Notes under the pieces: model-generated
Told to the model about the DNA's origin: nothing
Databases searched by the model: none
Seen by the model: the letters and a program-made list of their open reading frames with translations, nothing else
Shown: piece by piece, positions 27,654 to 33,204 of the stretch
Numbering within the stretch: the stretch's first letter is position 1
Layout: the number at the start of each line of letters is the position of its first letter
NCBI RefSeq assembly: GCF_001712795.1
Contig: NZ_KV757740.1
Coordinates: 1 to 33,204 of the forward strand
Direction: 5' to 3'
DNA length: 33,204 nt
DNA from: Nostoc sp. KVJ20
Lineage (GTDB): Bacteria; Cyanobacteriota; Cyanobacteriia; Cyanobacteriales; Nostocaceae
Translations under genes and position numbers: made by a program

Positions 27654-27887
27654 ATGCCTACAAGTCCTTTGCGTGAAGAGCCTCGTAACCAACGAGCGCC
27701 TGTAATTCGTACAAGTAATGAATTTATTCTTTTGGAATGGTTAAAGTCAACTGGTCGTCTCATCGAGCGTGAACATCAAGAATCTGAGTATCTAACTGAA
27801 GTAGAAGAAATTTCAGAAATGATAGACCTTGACGATATTCCTTATGATCATGACGATGATGATACTGAAATGGATTTAGAAGCCTAG
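27654..27887 (+). CDS. DUF3134 family small acidic protein
   Basis: A 77-residue protein with the characteristic start PTSPLREEPRNQRAPVI, a short helix ILLEWLKSTGRLIEREHQES, and a strongly acidic tail (DLDDIPYDHDDDDTEMDLEA). That plan (LREEPR ... LxWLxxTGRLI ... acidic tail) matches the cyanobacterial DUF3134 family, whose function is unknown. A GTG at 27642 would add four residues (MSFF) before the conserved start; I prefer ATG 27654, but the spacing to a weak GTGAG element does not settle it. It is alone on its strand, facing mltA across a palindromic element. Confidence 0.72.
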   Translation: MPTSPLREEPRNQRAPVIRTSNEFILLEWLKSTGRLIEREHQESEYLTEVEEISEMIDLDDIPYDHDDDDTEMDLEA

Positions 27888-27912
27888 CAGATTAGCCCAA
27901 TTTTAGAGCTAG

Positions 27913-28057
27913 GGCGGTTATAAACCGCGGCTACACAAACATAGACGCTTTGCGGCTTCCCGCAGGGTAGTCCGCCTCCGCGGACTAAGGAAAAAATTAA
28001 GGGTTTGTAACCCGCGTAGGCGGGTAAAACCCTGTCTCGACGAGATTTTTAACCGCC
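27913..28057. mobile_element. MITE-like palindromic element with GGCGGTTA ends
   Basis: A 145-bp segment is bounded by GGCGGTTA and TAACCGCC. It contains nested palindromes such as GTCCGCCTCCGCGGAC and CCCGCGTAGGCGGG. No coding capacity. It lies between converging DUF3134 and mltA genes, four bases from the mltA stop, and looks like the GC-rich repeat family (GGCTACACAAAC type) common in Nostoc intergenic DNA. Confidence 0.6.
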
Positions 28058-28061
28058 GATT

Positions 28062-29348
28062 TCACTTGAGTAATAAATAAAATAATTGTCCATTGCCAAC
28101 TGTAACACCAGCGCGATCGCCTGCTATTTTCCCAGTACCTAAAAAATAATCTACTCTACCTGCACCTTTAATTGCACCTCCAGCGTCTTGGTCAAGAACA
28201 TAGCGGCTAATAATCTGCTCCTCCATTTTTCCGGTAGGATTAACAAGGGGAATAGAAGCGCGAATCAACGCTAAAGCACCAGGGGGCATGAGAGATTTAT
28301 CTGTAGCAATAGAACGCTCTGCTGTTAATGGTACATTGATAGAACCTTGGGCTGGCTCTCCGTGATTTTCTTGAAAAAAAACAAAACTGCGATCGCGCGG
28401 AATATAAATATTTAATTCTTGGGGATGCTTTTGGAAATAGTCGAGAATAGTTGGCATAGTTACACCTTCTAGCGGTAATTTGCCATCATTGATTAATTCT
28501 CGGCCAATGCTTTTGTAGTTATAAGCAATATTACCCGCATAGCCGATTGTCGTCTGACTACCATCGGGAAGCTGAAGTCTAGCCGAACCTTGAATTTGAG
28601 CTAAATATGGTTCAAGGCGATCGCGAAACCAAAACAACTCTAATCCTCGCAATTTCCCTTTTGCACCTTGTAAACCATCTGCTCCTTCTAAGTCTTCGCG
28701 TGTCGGATGAGGCCTAGGCCAGGATTTTAAATCAGGAGGTAAGCGATAAACAGGATAGCGATATTCTGCTGTGGGGACGCGACTGGCTGCGTAAAGTGGC
28801 TCATAATAGGCGGTGAATAAAACGGAACCTTTGGTGTTGCTACCCACTGACTGGTAAAGAACAAATTCCCGCTCGATGGCTTGATGTAATTCTGTTGCAG
28901 AATTAGTTTTTAATAGGATTTCGCGGAATCTTTGCAAGCTTTTTAAGACGCGATCGCGCGTAATTCCAGCCACCTGATAGTTTTGATAAGCAGCCGCCGC
29001 ATTAGCTGTTTGCAGATATTGGAGACTGCGTGCGATCGCACTCAATAGTGCCTTTTTCTCTGGTATTTCTCCATAGAGTACTTCATCAAAACAAGAGCTA
29101 TCACCTTGACAACAAGTAACTGGTAGTCTCTGAATCAATGGTGATTTTTGCTTTTCTGGAAATGTATCTTGATTTTCAGCACTCAAGGAAACTGGTATAT
29201 CCCACTTTTTCACCCTACATTCTGGCGGACTGAGTTCCGAATATGCCAAAGATTGCATCCGCACCAGCAAAATCGACAAAAACACAGGTAAGCTGATGGC
29301 AATAATTTTGTTAAATTTTCCTAACCCAGCAAGTGTCTTTTTCATCAA
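28062..29348 (-). CDS. mltA: MltA family lytic murein transglycosylase
   Basis: The 428-residue exported enzyme cleaves the MurNAc-GlcNAc bond of peptidoglycan to give 1,6-anhydro ends. Residues about 14-36 (IIAISLPVFLSILLVRMQSL) form a signal peptide or anchor. The MltA domain (about 170-320) has LFTAYYEPLYAASR and YPVYRLPPDL, and a 3D (Asp) domain near the end has RYVLDQDAGGAIKGAGRVDY with FLGTGKIAGDRAG. Asp400 in VDYFLGTG lines up with the family's catalytic Asp. There is no lipobox Cys in the usual place, unlike E. coli MltA, so it may be soluble or anchored. The segment 40-165 is cyanobacterium-specific. Length fits. Confidence 0.9.
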   Translation of the reverse strand: MMKKTLAGLGKFNKIIAISLPVFLSILLVRMQSLAYSELSPPECRVKKWDIPVSLSAENQDTFPEKQKSPLIQRLPVTCCQGDSSCFDEVLYGEIPEKKALLSAIARSLQYLQTANAAAAYQNYQVAGITRDRVLKSLQRFREILLKTNSATELHQAIEREFVLYQSVGSNTKGSVLFTAYYEPLYAASRVPTAEYRYPVYRLPPDLKSWPRPHPTREDLEGADGLQGAKGKLRGLELFWFRDRLEPYLAQIQGSARLQLPDGSQTTIGYAGNIAYNYKSIGRELINDGKLPLEGVTMPTILDYFQKHPQELNIYIPRDRSFVFFQENHGEPAQGSINVPLTAERSIATDKSLMPPGALALIRASIPLVNPTGKMEEQIISRYVLDQDAGGAIKGAGRVDYFLGTGKIAGDRAGVTVGNGQLFYLLLK

Positions 29349-29432
29349 AATTCAAAATCTTTGATATTATCCCACTTTTATCAAATTGAAAAATCAAAAA
29401 TTATTTTTACAAAATTTTTCCCAGTACCCAAT

Positions 29433-29453
29433 CCCCAGTCCCCAGTCCCCACT
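29433..29453 (+). repeat. CCCCAGT heptamer repeat
   Basis: Nearly three CCCCAGT units lie in the short spacer between mltA and pxcA, a few bases beyond the pxcA stop codon. Confidence 0.75.
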
Positions 29454-29455
29454 CT

Positions 29456-30802
29456 CTATTCATTCATATTACGGTAAGTAGCAACTGCGGAAGGCGATAT
29501 CCGGTTCAAATAGCGGAAGATCCAATATTTGAAAATGGTATCTAAAATCACTGGAAATGTAGCAATGAATAAGAAGATAAAATCTCTATTTGCTGGTAAT
29601 CCCCAATGGCGTGATACACCTTCTAGAAGCACTTCCCAGCCATGAGGAGAGTGGAATCCTACAAATATATCGGTAAACAAAATGATGATAAATGCCTTAG
29701 CACTATCACTAAGTCCATAGACAATATGATCAAAGAAATCTTTGATCACAGCAATAGAAGACTTGCTGACAAGCAAAAGCCAGATAAAAGCAACCACCGA
29801 GAAAACATCTGCAAAAACATTTTTGATAGCATTAGAGCTTTCGCGACGAAATTCTTCAGAAATCTCTCTAGCCTTATTTTTCATTTCAGTTTCTATCTGT
29901 TCAGGCAACAGTGGAGGGGCTTTGATAATCAGATTTTCAAACTTGAGCCTTTCTTCAAATCTTTGTAATTCGACCAGGGCTTCCTCTTCCATTTCGGAAT
30001 TAAGGAATATCTGCATTTGCTCACTGCTTCTAAATCGGTCAATAATTGGGCCTACTACGAAAGCTTTTGCTATCTGATGTGTCAAAAGTGGTATGATAAT
30101 TAATAGTAAAATAAACCTGATAGATATTATTGTTCTTCTTTGAGTCTGACGAAAAGTCTGAATTACATCTTGTTCAGAGTTAGGGTCTAATTCAACTTGC
30201 AGACGACTGATAGTACTTAAAATAGAGCGCGGTAAAACACCCATTGTATCAGCTTTCAGCTTTGATTTAGGCTTTTTATCCGAGTCTCGATTTGGTATTT
30301 TGGGTGGTAACGTTGGAGTATTGACGAGCAGCGAATTATCGTCAGATATTACAGAGTTAACTGGTGGATTTGGAGGACGAACTACTAAAGCTTTAGAAGT
30401 TGTTTGATCGGAAATATTTGTGTATTTGGATGTAATTTGATCGATGAAGTTGAGCTTTTCCAAAACCAAAGAAGGACTTAGATGCTGTATATCTGCTTTC
30501 TGAGCAGCTTTTTGATTCTCTTCATTTAGAAACCAACGGCTTGCTCTAAACTCAGTCAACCGCATCCTGACAATTTTTAATAGCTTCTTGAGGTCTGACT
30601 CAAAATAATCCATCACGCTATTACTGTACATGGCTGAGTCAATGTCTATTTTATTACCATTGAAATGCTTATCTTCTATTTCCTTAATCTTTAATGCTGC
30701 ATCGTAAGCTTCATGTAAAGAACGTTCAGGAGTCTGTAAGTACCATCGATAAGTAGCAAGTAAGAAAGAATAGATTTTTTGACTAAAAACAGAGTTTTTC
30801 AT
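29456..30802 (-). CDS. pxcA: Proton extrusion protein PxcA (CemA/CotA homologue)
   Basis: The 448-residue protein is the cyanobacterial PxcA, a cytoplasmic-membrane protein needed for light-driven Na+-dependent proton release and linked to CO2 uptake; its plastid relative is CemA (YCF10). The soluble N-terminal two-fifths contains SFLLATYRWYLQTPERSLHE near the start. The membrane part starts near 225 (ISIRFILLLIIIPLLTHQIA) and has further spans at about 330-350 (VFSVVAFIWLLLVSKSSIAV), 370-390 and 420-440. The ending, PSAVATYRNMNE, is conserved. A TTG at 30809-30811 would add three residues; I prefer ATG 30800-30802. It is divergent from the ATPase gene, with 87 bp holding both promoters. Confidence 0.93.
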   Translation of the reverse strand: MKNSVFSQKIYSFLLATYRWYLQTPERSLHEAYDAALKIKEIEDKHFNGNKIDIDSAMYSNSVMDYFESDLKKLLKIVRMRLTEFRASRWFLNEENQKAAQKADIQHLSPSLVLEKLNFIDQITSKYTNISDQTTSKALVVRPPNPPVNSVISDDNSLLVNTPTLPPKIPNRDSDKKPKSKLKADTMGVLPRSILSTISRLQVELDPNSEQDVIQTFRQTQRRTIISIRFILLLIIIPLLTHQIAKAFVVGPIIDRFRSSEQMQIFLNSEMEEEALVELQRFEERLKFENLIIKAPPLLPEQIETEMKNKAREISEEFRRESSNAIKNVFADVFSVVAFIWLLLVSKSSIAVIKDFFDHIVYGLSDSAKAFIIILFTDIFVGFHSPHGWEVLLEGVSRHWGLPANRDFIFLFIATFPVILDTIFKYWIFRYLNRISPSAVATYRNMNE

Positions 30803-30889
30803 TGCAGACAATCATCCAGCATTATTTGGTGATTCTTAACCTTAAGTTAACGCACGAGGTATACTAGCAAATCTAAAAGGAGAAAGTTT

Positions 30890-33097
30890 GTGGTTTCTCA
30901 TTCGGTTTGGATTGTTGGCACTAGCCGTAGTGGTAAGACGGCTCGTTTGGTAGAGCAATTTTGTAATTGGGTAGAACCTGAGAATAAATACGCTGAATCA
31001 TTTTATACTAAAAAAACAGGACGTAAAAAAAGTAGTCATGTACCCGAATTTTTATATCTTAAACAAACAGAGCCAGGAGTTTTAGTCTTAGCTGCCAATG
31101 ATGACAATCGTCGAGAGTTAGGAGACATAATTGTTACATCTACCTTGGGGAAATATCCGGTTCGTGCCAAGACGCCACTAGGTTTTTTTCAGGATGAAGT
31201 TATTTTATTTTGGCCGTTGCTAATTAACTCATTGAACCTGAAGGCACAGTTTCCGGTACGATTGCGGCCAGAAACGGAACAAGAATTAGCAACCAAACTC
31301 TGGCGTCCCCAATTAGACGAAGAAATTTTACGGATTGCGGGAGTGAATGAGTCTCGCCTGGTGCGTCGCATCCTAGATTTATTGCAATTAGCAGCTTATA
31401 GTGGTACTCCTTGCGAAGATATTGCCCAGATTTTGGCAAAGGGTCTGGGGGAAAATACTACAACTTTAGAGCCGGAATTTTTGGCATCTTTGCTGCTAGA
31501 TTGGCGTAACTGGTGTTTAGAAAGGGGGTTACTAACTTATGGCATTATTACCGAACTCTATAGTCAATATTTATTAAGCGATCGCCATTACCAACAGCAC
31601 CTAACTAAACGCTATCAGGCGGTACTGGCAGATGATGTCGATGACTATCCTAGCGTAGCGCGTCTTTTGTTTGAGTTGCTCTTAGATCAAGGCGCAATCG
31701 GGGCCTTTAGTTATAATCCCGATGGTGCAGTGCGATTGGGATTGGGAGCAGATCCCAGCTATCTAGAAGGTTTAGCAGAGCGTTGTCGGGTAGAAATCTT
31801 GACTGGGCCGCCTCCAGAGTCTCTTGGTGAGCAACTCACTGAACAGATGGTGCAATTAGTCACAGAACCGATGATACTGTTGAGTTTACCTGAGATTGTG
31901 CATTCAATTCAAACCACCTCCCGCGCCCAATTATTGCGGCAAACAGCAGAGGTAATTGCTAATGCCATTCAATCAAAGCAAGTGCAACCAGAAGAAGTGG
32001 CGATTATTGCACCAGGTTTAGATGCGATCGCTCGTTATACTCTAGTAGAAATCCTCATCAAGCAAAATATCCCAGTAGAATCGCTGAATGACCAACGTCC
32101 CTTAATTAGTTCACCCGTCATTCGCGCCTTACTCACCATGTTGGCACTAGTTTATCCCGGCTTGGGACGACTTGTAGATCGGGATGCCGTCGCAGAAATG
32201 CTGGTTGTCTTGAGTAGGAAACAACAACTACCAGAAAACTCTACAGACGCGATGAATCGCGTCTCTACAACAGACGCGATTCATCGCGTCTCTACCAATA
32301 TTGATCCGGTACGCGCTGGTTTAATTGCAGATTACTGCTTTGTACCCCATCCTGATCGCCACAACTTGTTACCAGTGTCAGCCTTCGAGCGTTGGGATCG
32401 AATCGGCTATGCAGCAACCACAGCCTATAATGACATATTACAGTGGTTAGAACAGCAGCGATCGCAACAAGAACTGCGGTTAATTCCCAGTCCTATTTCT
32501 CTGTTAGATAGAGCAATTCAGCGCTTTTTGTGGAATGGCAGCAATCTTCCTTACGAACAACTAGCAGCAGTGCGAGAATTATTAGAAACCGCTCAACATT
32601 ACTGGGAAATTGACACCAGGTTACGACAAATTGCCCCAGTTGAGACAACGCCTCACACAACTATTATTGAATTTATTCAACTACTGCGACGTGGTACGAT
32701 TACCGCCAACCCTTACCCCGTGCGTCCCATTGGTGGAGCCAGAAAAGCCGTCACCTTAGCAACTATATTTCAATATCGATCTAGTAGGCGATCGCACCGT
32801 TGGCATTTTTGGCTAGATGCTGGTTCACCCCTGTGGGCGAAAGGTGGTGCAGCAACTTTGTTCGGTGCGCCGTTTTTTCTGCGAGATAGATTAGGCGAAC
32901 CTTGGACAGCAGAAGACGAGAAATTGGCAGAAGAACAACGACTGCGAAGAATTTTGACAGATTTACTCTCTCGTGTATCGGAGAGAGTTTATTTGTGTCA
33001 CAGCGATTTAGCCGTGAATGGACAAGAACAATTAGGGCCGCTGTTACCCTTAGTGAATGCTTGTGTGACGGTTATTTCTGAGGCTAATGTTAATTGA
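30890..33097 (+). CDS. UvrD/AddB-like ATPase (cyanobacterial 'recombinase family'), 735 aa
   Basis: A 735-residue protein with a Walker A motif right at the N-terminus (VGTSRSGKTARL, GxxxxGKT at 10-17). It has a Walker B-like YQAVLADDVDDYPSVARLLF (about 245-264) and a C-terminal region (QPEEVAIIAPGLDAIARYTL, then ESLNDQRPLISSPVIRALLT) like the motifs of AddB and UvrD-type helicases. No RecB-type nuclease site is seen. Cyanobacterial homologues tend to be annotated as recombinase family proteins. GTG 30890 has an AAGGAG site (30877-30882) seven bases upstream. About 16 residues near 452-468 are encoded by two inverted copies of a palindrome. Divergent from pxcA. Role in DNA repair is inferred only. 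Confidence 0.75.
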   Translation: MVSHSVWIVGTSRSGKTARLVEQFCNWVEPENKYAESFYTKKTGRKKSSHVPEFLYLKQTEPGVLVLAANDDNRRELGDIIVTSTLGKYPVRAKTPLGFFQDEVILFWPLLINSLNLKAQFPVRLRPETEQELATKLWRPQLDEEILRIAGVNESRLVRRILDLLQLAAYSGTPCEDIAQILAKGLGENTTTLEPEFLASLLLDWRNWCLERGLLTYGIITELYSQYLLSDRHYQQHLTKRYQAVLADDVDDYPSVARLLFELLLDQGAIGAFSYNPDGAVRLGLGADPSYLEGLAERCRVEILTGPPPESLGEQLTEQMVQLVTEPMILLSLPEIVHSIQTTSRAQLLRQTAEVIANAIQSKQVQPEEVAIIAPGLDAIARYTLVEILIKQNIPVESLNDQRPLISSPVIRALLTMLALVYPGLGRLVDRDAVAEMLVVLSRKQQLPENSTDAMNRVSTTDAIHRVSTNIDPVRAGLIADYCFVPHPDRHNLLPVSAFERWDRIGYAATTAYNDILQWLEQQRSQQELRLIPSPISLLDRAIQRFLWNGSNLPYEQLAAVRELLETAQHYWEIDTRLRQIAPVETTPHTTIIEFIQLLRRGTITANPYPVRPIGGARKAVTLATIFQYRSSRRSHRWHFWLDAGSPLWAKGGAATLFGAPFFLRDRLGEPWTAEDEKLAEEQRLRRILTDLLSRVSERVYLCHSDLAVNGQEQLGPLLPLVNACVTVISEANVN
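32245..32291. repeat. Two inverted palindromes inserted in the ATPase coding frame
   Basis: AGACGCGATGAATCGCGTCT (32245-32264) and AGACGCGATTCATCGCGTCT (32272-32291) are reverse-complement copies of the palindrome at 6600-6619. They encode DAMNRVST and DAIHRVST, keep the frame open, and interrupt an otherwise uniform region of the ATPase. Confidence 0.9.
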
Positions 33098-33204
33098 GTT
33101 TATTTATATACCCTACTGTAACTGATAGCAAGGGACTTCCAAATAAAAAAATATACAACTATTTATTGTGGGGTGGGCGTCTCGCCATTGGTGTCAACTT
33201 AACG
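33098..33204. other. Right-end spacer with repeat-like DNA
   Basis: No gene. The stretch from about 33126 (GGGACTTCCAAATAAAAA, then ATTGTGGGGTGGGCGTCTC) resembles a repeat commonly seen downstream of Nostoc genes, by memory only. Confidence 0.4.

Overview
The window looks like a chromosomal segment of a filamentous, Nostoc/Anabaena-type cyanobacterium. Supporting signs are frequent HIP1 octamers (GCGATCGC), heptameric short tandem repeats (GTTAGGA, CCCCATT, ATTTTGA), small palindromic interspersed elements, and cyanobacterial families such as PxcA, DUF3119, DUF3086 and DUF3134. This assignment is inferred from sequence style and protein families, not from a database search.

Left part (1-8051): the tail of an IS630-type transposase sits beside a very short antitoxin-like gene. 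Housekeeping genes follow: chorismate mutase (aroH), a SppA-type protease, a MlaE-family lipid ABC permease, DUF3119 and DUF3086 proteins, plsY, and several small membrane or unknown proteins. The spacers carry heptamer repeats, a 103-bp MITE-like element and, just past this part, what looks like the right end of an IS200/IS605 element.

Centre (8653-18525, minus strand): nine collinear genes encode a type IV secretion (T4SS) channel. In transcription order they are a polytopic VirB2-like pilin precursor, a VirB3-like protein, a VirB4 ATPase, a secreted coiled-coil VirB5-like protein, a VirB6-like membrane protein, two tandem VirB8-like paralogues, VirB10 and a VirB9/TraK-like protein. No relaxase, coupling protein (VirD4) or VirB11 is visible in the window. 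The layout fits the cyanobacterial MPF_C class, but the set appears without mobility genes and is surrounded by ordinary chromosomal genes. It is the best candidate here for an under-described system.

Right of it (18526-26334): a long, mostly gene-poor spacer holds a decayed TnpB tail. Then come a solitary secreted PstS-like protein, a terminator, and a 1344-residue surface-type protein made of two nearly identical seven-repeat FG-GAP beta-propellers, Pro/Glu/Gln linkers and a DUF4114-type C-terminus. The second propeller arose by a recent internal duplication of about 1.4 kb.

Right end (26335-33204): a broken RRM RNA-binding-protein gene, an unknown protein, a DUF3134 protein, a 145-bp palindromic element, mltA, pxcA, and a divergent UvrD/AddB-like ATPase. 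The coding frame of that ATPase has been invaded by two inverted copies of a 20-bp palindrome that also lies inside the MITE near plsY.
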